Below, piece by piece: positions 8,307 through 17,242 of a stretch of DNA of 64,000 bases. The notes under the pieces were generated by a model. That model had not been told where the DNA came from, did not search any database, and was given only the letters and a program-made list of their open reading frames with translations. Within the stretch, counting starts at the first letter, position 1. Each line of letters begins with the position of its first letter. Origin of the DNA: Bacillus sp. PK3_68 (GTDB taxonomy: Bacteria > Bacillota > Bacilli > Bacillales > Domibacillaceae); assembly GCF_003600835.1 (NCBI RefSeq), contig NZ_NQYC01000001.1, forward strand, positions 3,324,001-3,388,000. The letters run 5' to 3'. The position numbers and the translations under genes are program-made.

Positions 8307-9179
8307 ATGACATATTGCTCGTCTATGTATAAACCATTAGAACGTGTAATTGTAAAACACCCTAATGATGCTTTTATTAGCCAGGATCAAATAAACAATG
8401 AATGGCAAAAGTTCAACTATGTAGAAGCACCAGATTTTAATGAAGCTCTAAATGAGTATGCAGACTTCATTTCCATACTGGAAAAACATGTTCCCCAGAT
8501 TGATTATTTACCGACATCCTCAAAAGTTGGAATGGACTCTTTGTATGCGCATGATCCTGTGAAGTTTACAAGCAAAGGAGCCATTATCTTAAAATCTGGA
8601 AAGGCATTAAGGCAGCCTGAGGCGGGTGTATATAAAGAATTTCTTAAAGAAAAGAACATCCCGGTTATCGGTGAATTAACCGGCAATGCTGTAGCAGATG
8701 GCGGTGACATTGTCTGGCTTGATGACCGGACACTCGCTGTCGGACGTGGTTATCGTACGAACGATGAAGCCATCCGGCAATTAAAAGAAATGACAGCCGA
8801 CCTTGTAGATGAATTTATCATTGTTCAGCTTCCCCACGATCAGGGAGAGGCAGAATGTCTTCACCTTATGTCTTTCATCAGCATGGTAGATCGCGATTTA
8901 GCGGTTGTGCATTCCCGGCTAATGCCAGTTTTTTTCAGGCAGCTTCTGATCGAGCGCGGTATTCAGCTAATTGAAGTGCCAAATGATGAATATATGAACT
9001 TAGGATGCAATGTGCTTGCACTAGCTCCGAGAGTATGTGTGATTGCTGCTGGAAACGATTGCACCAAACAGCAGCTGCTTGATGCAGGGGCTACGGTATA
9101 TGAATACAAAGGAAATGAAATCAGCTATAAAGGCACTGGCGGGCCAACTTGCTTAACTTGTCCAGTTGTTCGTAATTAA
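8307..9179 (+). CDS. Amidinotransferase/arginine deiminase-superfamily hydrolase (guanidino-modifying)
   Basis: A 290-residue member of the guanidino-group modifying superfamily, which forms a thiouronium intermediate on an active-site cysteine. Visible active-site elements are AHDP (Asp83), DGGDIVW (131-137), ECLHLMSF (His186) and GGPTCLTCP near the end (probable nucleophile Cys282). It is shorter than classical arginine deiminase and longer than dimethylargininase. The fold and chemistry are clear; the substrate (arginine, methylarginine, agmatine or another guanidino compound) is not. First gene of an operon that continues with dimethylargininase and a RocB-like peptidase. GGAGGGAG precedes the ATG. 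Confidence 0.8.
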   Translation: MTYCSSMYKPLERVIVKHPNDAFISQDQINNEWQKFNYVEAPDFNEALNEYADFISILEKHVPQIDYLPTSSKVGMDSLYAHDPVKFTSKGAIILKSGKALRQPEAGVYKEFLKEKNIPVIGELTGNAVADGGDIVWLDDRTLAVGRGYRTNDEAIRQLKEMTADLVDEFIIVQLPHDQGEAECLHLMSFISMVDRDLAVVHSRLMPVFFRQLLIERGIQLIEVPNDEYMNLGCNVLALAPRVCVIAAGNDCTKQQLLDAGATVYEYKGNEISYKGTGGPTCLTCPVVRN

Positions 9180-9246
9180 TAAAGGCTCTTTTTAAAAGAG
9201 TATTGTTTGTTAATAAGTTTTGAGAAAGTAAACCGCTAATAAAGAA

Positions 9247-9375
9247 GTTGATTGGAACGGAGGGAGCGAGACTCCAGGAGGAATAGCGAGACAAATGAGA
9301 CGCCACAGGCGCACAGCGCCGAGGAGGCTCACCGTCCGCCCTGCTCCAACGGATCAGTCTGGAGCAGAAATCAAC
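9247..9375. repeat. GC-rich intergenic repeat of the Bacillaceae type
   Basis: A 129-bp element bounded by GTTGATT and AATCAAC, with internal GGAGCGAGACTCC and GCGCACAGCGCCGAGGAGGCT stretches. It is much more GC-rich than its surroundings. It resembles the short dispersed intergenic repeats I know from many Bacillaceae genomes, which start near a TTGATT and end in GGAGC...AAATCAA. No second copy is present in this window, so the repeat status rests on family resemblance. It separates two genes of an apparent operon. Confidence 0.6.
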
Positions 9376-9447
9376 CATTCTTTTTTATGAACTGACAACA
9401 TAGTTTACGAAAATAGCCTTAATAAAAAATCATTGGAGGAATCACTT

Positions 9448-10209
9448 ATGTTTAAAAATGTCATCGTAAAAACACCAGGAAAAAGCTATGTAAATGGATT
9501 AACAACATCTGACCTAGGAAAGCCAGATTATGATAAATTACTTGAGCAGCATGCTGCTTATGTAGAAGCTTTGAAAAAGTGCGGCGTGGCCGTTACACAC
9601 TTGCCAGCAAGTGAAGAGTTTCCAGATTCCACTTTCGTTGAAGATACGGCTGTCTTGACTCCGGAATTTGCTGTTATTTCAAATCCGGGAGCTGATTCAA
9701 GAAACGGAGAAATTAAAGAAATGGAGCCGGTTTTAAAAGGATTCTACGACAAGCTTCACTATATTAAAGCTCCAGGGACATTAGATGGAGGAGATGTTCT
9801 TCAAGTGGAAGATCATTTCTACGTTGGTATTTCTGAACGTACAAATGAAGAGGGAGCTCGTCAATTTAAAGAAATCATGGAATCGGAAGGCTATAAAGCA
9901 ACGATTGTTCCATTGGAGAAGTTCTTTCATCTAAAAACAGGGATTGCTTATCTTGGCAATAACTTGATCGTAGCTGCTGGTGAATTTATCGGCCATCCAG
10001 ACTTTGCCCAATACGACCAGCTTACTGTTTCAGCTGAAGACGAATATTCAGCGAACTGCATCCTTGTAAATGACTATGTCATCATTCCAAAGGGATACGA
10101 AGAGACAAAACGCAAAATGAACGAAGCGGGATACAAAACAATCGAATTAGAAATGTCAGAATTCCAAAAGCAAGATGGCGGGTTAAGCTGCTTATCCTTG
10201 CGCTTCTAA
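9448..10209 (+). CDS. ddaH: Dimethylargininase (NG,NG-dimethylarginine dimethylaminohydrolase)
   Basis: A 253-residue enzyme expected to hydrolyse NG-methylated arginines to citrulline plus methylamine or dimethylamine. Length and active-site layout match bacterial DDAH: FVEDTAV (63-69), DGGD (113-116), His161 in FFHLKTG and the nucleophile Cys248 in GGLSCLS near the C-terminus. The GGAGG eight bases before the ATG at 9448 fixes the start; an upstream TTG is not needed. It follows a related hydrolase after the GC-rich repeat and precedes a RocB-like peptidase. Citrulline or arginine hydrolysis cannot be excluded, but DDAH is the best match. Confidence 0.82.
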   Translation: MFKNVIVKTPGKSYVNGLTTSDLGKPDYDKLLEQHAAYVEALKKCGVAVTHLPASEEFPDSTFVEDTAVLTPEFAVISNPGADSRNGEIKEMEPVLKGFYDKLHYIKAPGTLDGGDVLQVEDHFYVGISERTNEEGARQFKEIMESEGYKATIVPLEKFFHLKTGIAYLGNNLIVAAGEFIGHPDFAQYDQLTVSAEDEYSANCILVNDYVIIPKGYEETKRKMNEAGYKTIELEMSEFQKQDGGLSCLSLRF

Positions 10210-10225
10210 AGATTACAACAATACT

Positions 10226-10256
10226 TCCATCAGCAGGGCTAGTCTCTGCTGATGGA
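10226..10256 (+). promoter_or_regulatory. Intercistronic stem-loop between ddaH and rocB-like genes
   Basis: TCCATCAGCAG pairs perfectly with CTGCTGATGGA. It is followed by A's and not T's, so it does not look like a terminator on this strand and more likely affects mRNA stability or processing. Confidence 0.5.
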
Positions 10257-10281
10257 AAAACAAACGGGAAAGGTGATTTCA

Positions 10282-11901
10282 ATGAGCCAATTATTATGGG
10301 GAACTCCTGAAACTCTTCGGGCGCTGTTATGTGAGCTTGTCAGCTGGGATAGCCGCACCTTCACAGATGGGGAACGAAAATTTGCTTATAATGTTCGAGA
10401 AAAATTAAGCGAGCTTGACTACTTTAAAAAGCATCCAGACTATTTATCCCTTCACCCAGCCGATCTTGGCCGACATTTCGTTACGGCATTTTATAGACAT
10501 CCTGAAGCAAAGGATACAGTTGTGTTAATTAGTCATTTTGACACAGTCCAGACAGAAGAGTATGGCGATCTTGAACCTCTTGCTTTTAGACCGGAAGAAC
10601 TGACGAAAGAATTGCTTAATCGAAAAAGTAATCTGCCAGAAGGGGCGCGCATTGATCTTGAGTCAGGAAAGTACCTATTCGGACGCGGAACAATGGATAT
10701 GAAAATGGGGCTCGCCCTTCATATGGCTCTAATCGAAAAAGCAAGCATTGAACAGTGGCCGATTAACCTAGTGCTCTTAACGGTTCCTGATGAGGAAGTA
10801 AATTCCTCGGGTATGAGAGCAGCGGTCACAGAGCTCGTAAATATGCGCGATAAGTACGGCATTTCTTATAAGCTATTTTTAAATAGTGAACCGTCTTTCT
10901 CACAAAAACCAGGTGATGAGAAACATTATGTTTATTCCGGAACACTAGGGAAAATTATGCCGGCCGCTCTTTTTTACGGGAAAGAGACTCATGTCGGGGA
11001 ACCGTTAAAAGGAATGACAGCAAACTATATCGCTTCTTTCCTTACACAGATGATGGAATGGAATCCTATTTTTCATGAAAGTGACCTTGGTGAAAATACT
11101 CCTTTACCAGTCTCCCTTCAACAAAAAGATTTGAAAACACAATACTCAACACAGACACCTTATCGTGCGGCTGCTCTTTATAATGTCTTTTTAATGAAAA
11201 GAACGGCTTCCGAGATTATGGATCTATTTGAAGAAGTGGCACAAAAGGCAGCAAAAAAGTGCAATGAGGCTTACAAAGTGCTTTGTCAGAGTGAACAAAT
11301 TGATGGAGTTGGCGAAGTTCGAGTATTGCGCTATGAAAAGCTGCTTGCTTATGCCGCAGAAAAGCTGGGCAGCGAGCTTGTTAAGAAAATAAAAGATGAA
11401 GTTCAAGAAAACACCGAATGGGATGAACGGGAAAAATCACTGCGAATCGCTGATAAACTGCTAATCCAGTGTCAGGAGCTTGCACCAGCGATTGTTTTGT
11501 TGTTTGCCCCTCCATATTACCCGGCTGTTAATACGTCTGGTGACCCACTTGTTATAGAATCTGTTCAGCTAGTAAAGAAAGTGGCGAGCAATTTTGGTGT
11601 AGACGTGGAGCAGATTCATTATTTTAATGGGCTTTGTGATCTAAGTTATGTCCACTATCATGATGAAGCCAATGGATGGGAGGCTTTTGAACGCAATACA
11701 CCCGTTTGGGGAGATATTTACACGATTCCTTTTGCTGATATGCTTCAGCTTCAAGCACCTGTGCTCAATGTAGGACCGTTCGGCAAAGATGCCCATCAGC
11801 TTACTGAGCGCCTTCATATCGACAGTGCATTCGTTCATACTCCGGCCATGCTTGATCATTTAATAAAGAGTATGGTAAAAAAAACAGTTGAGATGCGATA
11901 G
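10282..11901 (+). CDS. rocB: M20-family peptidase, RocB-like (arginine utilisation)
   Basis: A 539-residue member of the M20 metallopeptidase family resembling B. subtilis RocB, which lies in an arginine-degradation operon but has no firmly defined reaction. Zinc-ligand motifs are SHFDTV, GRGTMDMKMG and PDEEVNS. The long C-terminal region (LLFAPPYYPAV, FFN-like GLCDLSYV, GPFGKDAHQLTE) is typical of RocB rather than of short M20 enzymes. The frame opens at 10252, but GGAAAGGTGAT six bases before the ATG at 10282 favours that start. Position after two guanidino hydrolases suggests action on an arginine-derived amide or peptide. Identity as a RocB relative is firm; function is inference. Confidence 0.82.
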   Translation: MSQLLWGTPETLRALLCELVSWDSRTFTDGERKFAYNVREKLSELDYFKKHPDYLSLHPADLGRHFVTAFYRHPEAKDTVVLISHFDTVQTEEYGDLEPLAFRPEELTKELLNRKSNLPEGARIDLESGKYLFGRGTMDMKMGLALHMALIEKASIEQWPINLVLLTVPDEEVNSSGMRAAVTELVNMRDKYGISYKLFLNSEPSFSQKPGDEKHYVYSGTLGKIMPAALFYGKETHVGEPLKGMTANYIASFLTQMMEWNPIFHESDLGENTPLPVSLQQKDLKTQYSTQTPYRAAALYNVFLMKRTASEIMDLFEEVAQKAAKKCNEAYKVLCQSEQIDGVGEVRVLRYEKLLAYAAEKLGSELVKKIKDEVQENTEWDEREKSLRIADKLLIQCQELAPAIVLLFAPPYYPAVNTSGDPLVIESVQLVKKVASNFGVDVEQIHYFNGLCDLSYVHYHDEANGWEAFERNTPVWGDIYTIPFADMLQLQAPVLNVGPFGKDAHQLTERLHIDSAFVHTPAMLDHLIKSMVKKTVEMR

Positions 11902-12011
11902 GATGGACCTATCGCATTTACCCAATTGGCAGCAAAGCACAGTAGCATGATAGATAAATAGCTGAAGTTAATTTTCATCGCTTGACGATAAAATATAACC
12001 GGGGGTCTAAT

Positions 12012-13466
12012 ATGAATAATCTGACTAAACAGAATATTTCTTCCGAGCCGCTTAATCAGCCCACAAATTCTACTACCCAATTAAATGAGTTGCCGGAAAA
12101 GGGAATTAATCCTTTTGTTCTAATGTTTGTAGTAATTGCGATAGTAACGGCTTTAACCTACATTTTACCTGCGGGTCAATATGCAAGGATTGAAAAAGAA
12201 GGCCGAAGTGTAGTCGATCCTAGTTCTTTTCAGTTTGTTGATTCCACACCAGTAGGGTTATTGGAAATGTTTAGCAGTGTTCATGCGGGGATGATTGAAG
12301 GCGCTTCCATTATATTGTTTGTTTTTTTATTTGGTGGGGCCCTTGGCATCATGCAGGCCACTGGGGCAATTGATTCGTTTATCAAATTTGTAGCTGTCCG
12401 ATTCGGATCAAAAGAGAAATTACTTATTCCGCTGATGGTATTAGTCTTCGCCTCGCTAGGGACGCTCATTGGCTCAGCTGAGGATGCGCTAGTGTATATT
12501 GCCATTGTAGTTCCCATGACAGTTGCCTTGGGATTCGATGCACTTACCGGTTTTGCCATTGTCATGCTGGGAACGTTAGCAACCGGGTTTATTTCCGGTT
12601 TAACGAATCCATTTAATGTCGGGGTTGCCCAGAGCATCGCCGAATTGCCGATGTATTCTGGAATGGGCTTGCGGATCGCCATTCTTGCTGCTTTTTATGT
12701 TCTGACAGTCGTGTATATTTATCGTCATGCGATGAAAGTAAAAAGAAATCCGGAGCTTGGTGAGTACGGAAAGTTCAGTCGAGAGGAACAGACACAGCTT
12801 GACAAGAGCTTTAAAATGGGCAAAAGACACTTCTTTGCTCTAATGGTTCTGCTTTTAAACTTTATATTCTTAGTTTACGGAGTGATTAAACTAGGGTGGT
12901 ATATTAGTGAAATTGGCGGCTTGTTTTTATTAAGTGCCATCATTATGGGTTTTATCGGAGGATTATCTCCGTCTAGGATGGCTAACGGTTTTATTTCTGG
13001 AGCGAGCGATATGGTTTCTGGAGCATTGATTATCGGTATCGCGCAAACCATTCTCGTTATTATTACCAATGGGGGCTTGTTGGATACCATCCTATACTAC
13101 GCTGCAGGTTTGGTAGAGCATCTTCCGCCGGCGATTAATGCTGTTGGGATGTTTATCGTACAAATGTTTCTCAACTTTATTGTCCCATCCGGAAGCGGAC
13201 AAGCTGCTCTTACGATGCCAATTATGGCACCGCTTGCAGACTTGATGGGTGTGACAAGACAAACGGCTGTATTAGCCTTCCAGCTTGGAGATGGAATATC
13301 CAACATGATTTTCCCGACTTCTGGTTTGCTATTGGCGGGATTAGCTGTAGCGGGCATATCATTTACGAAATGGGTGAAATGGGTTCTTCCCTATCTAGCC
13401 ATTCAAGTTGTGATAGCTGTGATTTTCTTAGTGATTGCTCAAGTGATTCATTATGGCCCATTTTAA
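12012..13466 (+). CDS. YfcC/DcuC-family membrane carrier, likely for basic amino acids
   Basis: A 484-residue integral membrane protein. A soluble N-terminus of about 30 residues is followed by some twelve hydrophobic segments, with the family's ALTYILPAGQY, IGSAEDALVYIAIVVPM and NFIVPSGSGQAALTMPIMAPL stretches. Members include C4-dicarboxylate carriers and streptococcal ArcD-type arginine/ornithine exchangers. Given its place between a RocB-like and an M20D enzyme, an arginine/ornithine or citrulline exchange role is plausible but unproven. The ATG at 12012 follows GGGGG by eight bases; the in-frame TTG at 11982 lacks one. Confidence 0.8.
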   Translation: MNNLTKQNISSEPLNQPTNSTTQLNELPEKGINPFVLMFVVIAIVTALTYILPAGQYARIEKEGRSVVDPSSFQFVDSTPVGLLEMFSSVHAGMIEGASIILFVFLFGGALGIMQATGAIDSFIKFVAVRFGSKEKLLIPLMVLVFASLGTLIGSAEDALVYIAIVVPMTVALGFDALTGFAIVMLGTLATGFISGLTNPFNVGVAQSIAELPMYSGMGLRIAILAAFYVLTVVYIYRHAMKVKRNPELGEYGKFSREEQTQLDKSFKMGKRHFFALMVLLLNFIFLVYGVIKLGWYISEIGGLFLLSAIIMGFIGGLSPSRMANGFISGASDMVSGALIIGIAQTILVIITNGGLLDTILYYAAGLVEHLPPAINAVGMFIVQMFLNFIVPSGSGQAALTMPIMAPLADLMGVTRQTAVLAFQLGDGISNMIFPTSGLLLAGLAVAGISFTKWVKWVLPYLAIQVVIAVIFLVIAQVIHYGPF

Positions 13467-13520
13467 CGACGACGCAGAGAAGCGATCATGCAACATTAAA
13501 AAATAAGGGAGGTCTTTAGA

Positions 13521-14699
13521 ATGAAGGCAGTATTGGAGACAGTAGAGAAAGAGGTCATTTCATGGAGACGGCATTTTCATGAAAATCCGGAACTCTCTTA
13601 CCAGGAGCATAATACCTCTGAATACATCTATAATTTATTGAAAACATTTCCAAACCTTGAAGTGACAAGGCCAACGAAAACGAGTGTGCTGGCTGTTCTA
13701 AAAGGGTCAAAGCAATCAGAAGGAAAAGAGCATACGATTGCTTTTCGAGCGGACATTGACGCGCTTCCCATTCAAGAAGAAGCAGATGTGGAATTTAAAT
13801 CAAAAAATCCCGGTGTGATGCATGCATGCGGTCATGATGCGCATGCAGCGATGCTATTAGGTGCGGCAAGAGTGCTTTCTGAGAAAAAAGCAGAGGTTGC
13901 TGGAGAAATTAAATTTATTTTTCAGCATGCGGAAGAGGTCCTGCCGGGAGGAGCTCAGGAATTAGTTAAGCAAGGGGTAATGAAAGGGGTAGATTATGCT
14001 TTTGCTCTTCATGTTAGCCCTTATGAGCGGACAGGAACTATTTGCATTCGGGAAGGTGTATTCTGTGCAGCGGCTGATGACTTTGAAATCAAAATTACGG
14101 GGCGAGGGGGCCATGCATCTACTCCTGAATTAACGATTGATCCTTTGATTATCGGTGCGGAAATTACGACCAATATTCAGCAGATTGTTTCCAGAAAAAT
14201 TTCGGCCCTTAGAGCCCCGGTTGTTTCAGTTACTACCTTCCATGCCGGAGGCGCACTTAACGTTATTCCAGAATATGCGGAGCTCGGTGGAACAATCCGT
14301 TCTTTGGATCCTGATAGCCGAGTGAAAGCGAGGGAGCATCTTGAGAAAATTGTCAAAGGCATTACAGAGGCACACGGAGCAACCTATGAAATAAACTGGT
14401 ATTTAGGCTATCCAGCTGTCGTCAATAAAAAAGAGGCGGTTGATGTTTCGAGAGCCGTTGTAGAAGAGATTCGCGGAAAGGAAAACGCAATTAATGTCGA
14501 GGAGCCGATGTTCGGAACAGAAGACTTCTCTGCTTACTCTGAAGCTGTTCCTGCATCTATGCAATTTATCGGGGTGCATAGCGAAGAGTTAGGAGAAGCT
14601 TATCCTTTGCATCATCCTCAATTTAAAATTGACGAAAATGCTCTAAAATACGGAGTAGAATATTTCGTTGGCATTGCAGAAAAATTGTGCGGTCAATAA
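13521..14699 (+). CDS. M20D amidohydrolase (N-acyl-L-amino acid / hippurate hydrolase type)
   Basis: A 392-residue metal-dependent amidohydrolase that cleaves N-acyl amino acids or related amides. Metal-binding motifs are HACGHDAHAAMLLGAA (around residue 103) and FQHAEEVLPGGA, with the family's dimerisation domain GRGGHASTPELTIDP and a late EEPMFGTEDFSAY segment. Length is standard. It is the last gene of the block and ends in a strong terminator. Possible substrates include N-acetyl-ornithine, N-acetyl-citrulline or N-acyl-arginine; none can be chosen from sequence. Confidence 0.87.
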   Translation: MKAVLETVEKEVISWRRHFHENPELSYQEHNTSEYIYNLLKTFPNLEVTRPTKTSVLAVLKGSKQSEGKEHTIAFRADIDALPIQEEADVEFKSKNPGVMHACGHDAHAAMLLGAARVLSEKKAEVAGEIKFIFQHAEEVLPGGAQELVKQGVMKGVDYAFALHVSPYERTGTICIREGVFCAAADDFEIKITGRGGHASTPELTIDPLIIGAEITTNIQQIVSRKISALRAPVVSVTTFHAGGALNVIPEYAELGGTIRSLDPDSRVKAREHLEKIVKGITEAHGATYEINWYLGYPAVVNKKEAVDVSRAVVEEIRGKENAINVEEPMFGTEDFSAYSEAVPASMQFIGVHSEELGEAYPLHHPQFKIDENALKYGVEYFVGIAEKLCGQ

Positions 14700-14704
14700 A
14701 ATAA

Positions 14705-14750
14705 AAAAGAAGGAGCGAGACTCAAATATTCTTTGAGTCTTGCTTCTTTT
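14705..14750 (+). terminator. Terminator closing the arginine-derivative block
   Basis: An AGAAGGAGCGAGACTCAAA arm pairs with TTTGAGTCTTGCTTCT, followed by TTT. It lies between convergent genes and can act on both. Confidence 0.85.
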
Positions 14751-14766
14751 CTGTAAAAACTATAGT

Positions 14767-15963
14767 TTATTTCAATACAGCTGCATTGCGACCGGCAGTT
14801 TTTTGTTTCCTTTGCCATGCTATGGAGACAAGCATCGTCAAAGCAAGGATAATGAGCCCTAGCAGAAATGGATAGTATATATGCACATCATACAGAAGAC
14901 CGGCGAGTGTCGGACCAAGCACATTGCCGATACTCATATAAGCATTATTCATCCCCATCGCAAAGCCCTGTTCATTGCCTGCCAGCTTAGATATAAGCGT
15001 ATTTAGCACCGGGCGTAAAATGGATGAAGCGAGAAAAATCATAAGCGTAACAATAAAAAATAAGGAATAGCTTGAAGCAAAAAAAGACGAGAGGAACCCG
15101 ATTGTTGTAACAGCTAGGAACATATTCAATATAGCTCCTTCACCGTACCGGTGTACGATGCGGTCCACGATAAATAACTGAACAATTACACTGACGATAC
15201 CTGTTGCCGTTACCATGACGGCGATCTCCTGGGGAGTGGCACCGAATTTATTATCAACGAAAAGTCCGATAACAGATTCATAAGCCATTAATCCAAAGCT
15301 CATAACAAGTGTAATAATAAGTGGAATAAAATAAGGCTTTCGAACAGATTGAGCGAGCTTCTTTACCATTCGCTCATCATCTACTCCAGATGAGAAGCCG
15401 ACTTCTTCCTTGCTTTCTTTTAACCAAATAGCGGAGAAAGCCACAGCGGCCACACCGATAATAGCCGAAACGAGCAACGGCATTTTGAGGCCAAAATCAG
15501 CAAGGAATCCTCCTACACCAGGGCCGACAACGATACCGAGAGACATGGCAGCAGAAATCAGACTATTTCCTTTAGCGCGTTGTTCCATTGTGGTAATATC
15601 GGCCACATAGGCAAAGATAGCCGGGATTAATAAAGCTGCTCCAATCCCGCCAATAACGCGTGAAAGATATAAAATGCTGATCGTATCGGAAAAATAAAAT
15701 ACAAACATAGAGAGAGCCAGTCCGCTAAGCCCTGCAATAATCATAATACGCCGGCCGTATTGATCGGCCCATTTTCCAGCGATAGGGGACATGATCAACT
15801 GAGCACCGGCAAAAATAGCAATAATTAAGCCGGCCGCTGTTCCGCCTTGGCCAATCGACAGCAGATAAGCAGGTAGAATAGGGATGATAATGCCAAAACT
15901 GCCGATAGCTATAAACATATTAATCATCAAAATAATCATTTTTTTGCGCTGTTCAGGTAACAA
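14767..15963 (-). CDS. MFS drug-efflux transporter, Bmr/Blt/NorA-like
   Basis: A 398-residue, 12-helix major facilitator of the DHA1 drug:proton antiporter group. It has the GKWADQYGRRIMI motif between helices 2 and 3, the helix-4 arginine segment SRVIGGIGAA and the helix-5 antiporter motif GIVVGPGVGGFLAD. KLAGNEQGFAMGMNNAYMSIGNV matches Bacillus Bmr and Blt closely. It is expected to expel cationic drugs or dyes. A TTG start at 15963 is used, with AAGGTG just upstream. No MerR-type regulator (as with bmrR or bltR) is adjacent. Confidence 0.85.
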   Translation of the reverse strand: MLPEQRKKMIILMINMFIAIGSFGIIIPILPAYLLSIGQGGTAAGLIIAIFAGAQLIMSPIAGKWADQYGRRIMIIAGLSGLALSMFVFYFSDTISILYLSRVIGGIGAALLIPAIFAYVADITTMEQRAKGNSLISAAMSLGIVVGPGVGGFLADFGLKMPLLVSAIIGVAAVAFSAIWLKESKEEVGFSSGVDDERMVKKLAQSVRKPYFIPLIITLVMSFGLMAYESVIGLFVDNKFGATPQEIAVMVTATGIVSVIVQLFIVDRIVHRYGEGAILNMFLAVTTIGFLSSFFASSYSLFFIVTLMIFLASSILRPVLNTLISKLAGNEQGFAMGMNNAYMSIGNVLGPTLAGLLYDVHIYYPFLLGLIILALTMLVSIAWQRKQKTAGRNAAVLK

Positions 15964-16237
15964 AAGAACACCTTCTTTCCGTATACATTTTCTTCAGAAA
16001 ATGCTAAATATTTAATATAGCGAGAGATGGGGAAGTTGTCAATTGAATAGTTGCTATTTAGGCAGATTATTTATTAGTAGGGAGAAAGGAGGCAGTTAGT
16101 CTATAGTCGAAAATAATAGAGATAGATAAAAATGGAGATTGATCTCTCGACATAGTGCTGGTTGCAGTCTGTGAGTCACAATTACTGTAAACATTTTTTA
16201 GATAGACGGGCTTACATAATGAAGGGGGGAAATTATT

Positions 16238-17128
16238 TTGCTAAAAGTGAATGTACAACATATTGATGCATTTAGTTCGATTCCCGGAAAGGGGAACCCG
16301 GCTGGTGTAGTATTAAATGGTGATGACTATACTGAAAAGCAGATGTTAGCTATCGCAGCAGCCGTAGGATTTAACGAAACCGCTTTTGTCGTTTCTTCAA
16401 AAATAGCTGATTTCCGTATCCGTTATTTTACACCTGGACATGAAGTGAATTTATGCGGCCATGCAACGATGGGAACGGTTTATGCTTTAAGAATGAACGG
16501 TTTGCTAAAACAATCATCTATTACAATTGAGACGAATGCAGGTGTACTGCCCATATATATTCATGAAGAACACGATCAATTACTGATGACTATGCAGCAG
16601 GCAAAACCTCAATTTCAGCCATTTAAGGGATTGAGATCGGACTTAGCAGCATCCATCGGATTAAGGGAAGAGGACTTACATCCAACCTACCCAATTGTTT
16701 ATGGCAGTACAGGGATTTGGACGTTGATTATTCCGGTTAAGGAGTTATCAAGCTTCAATAAAATGAATCCTCTGACAGAAAGCTTTCCAGATATTTTAAA
16801 GGAAAGGCCAAAAGCATCTTTACATCCTATCTGTTTCCAAGTGCGCGATCATGACAGCGATATGCATGCTCGCCACTTTTCATCCCCTTATTCGGGTACA
16901 GTAGAAGACGCCATTACAGGTACCGCTTCAGGTGTGATGGGAGCGTATTATAAAACTTTTATAAAGAAAGACACTGTGTTGCCAACGACGCTTATTGTGG
17001 AACAAGGGCATGAAATCGATAAGGAAGGACGAGTGTACGTACATATAAAAGGAGAGCAGGATCAACTAGACCTTTCTATTTCAGGGACGGCTGCTTATGT
17101 TAAAAATATTGAAATTGAAATCGAATAA
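16238..17128 (+). CDS. PhzF-family isomerase/epimerase
   Basis: A 296-residue protein of the PhzF/diaminopimelate-epimerase-like fold. The NPAGVVL opening and catalytic-glutamate motif GFNETAFVV (Glu47), plus FRIRYFTPGHEVNLCGHATMG, are diagnostic. The C-terminal half repeats the fold and includes DAITGTASGVMGAYY. True PhzF acts in phenazine synthesis, but no phenazine genes are present; most Bacillus homologues (YddE-like) have no known substrate. The start is a TTG at 16238 preceded by AAGGGGGGA. It is a single gene between divergent and convergent neighbours. Confidence 0.85.
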   Translation: MLKVNVQHIDAFSSIPGKGNPAGVVLNGDDYTEKQMLAIAAAVGFNETAFVVSSKIADFRIRYFTPGHEVNLCGHATMGTVYALRMNGLLKQSSITIETNAGVLPIYIHEEHDQLLMTMQQAKPQFQPFKGLRSDLAASIGLREEDLHPTYPIVYGSTGIWTLIIPVKELSSFNKMNPLTESFPDILKERPKASLHPICFQVRDHDSDMHARHFSSPYSGTVEDAITGTASGVMGAYYKTFIKKDTVLPTTLIVEQGHEIDKEGRVYVHIKGEQDQLDLSISGTAAYVKNIEIEIE

Positions 17129-17212
17129 GTGAGCATACACAGCGGCTGAATGTTCGACCATTGATTTGGTTGGCCTCTATACAATTCGGAGAGGATAAAC
17201 AAAAGAGAAATA

Positions 17213-17239
17213 TAGCCTCCTGCACAGGGCAGGAGGCTA
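17213..17239 (-). terminator. Terminator downstream of the 114-residue hypothetical gene
   Basis: TAGCCTCCTGC pairs perfectly with GCAGGAGGCTA around five bases and is followed on the minus strand by a T-rich stretch. Confidence 0.7.
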
Positions 17240-17242
17240 CGT

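Noticed and set aside
9121-9378. An 85-residue minus-strand frame across the intergenic repeat
   Set aside because: It is read from repeat DNA and the end of the hydrolase gene, with no ribosome-binding site or family match.
16021-16149. CGAGAGAT and ATCTCTCG before the PhzF gene as a long stem or T-box
   Set aside because: The arms are only 8 bp apart by more than 110 bases, and there is no T-box sequence or terminator between them.
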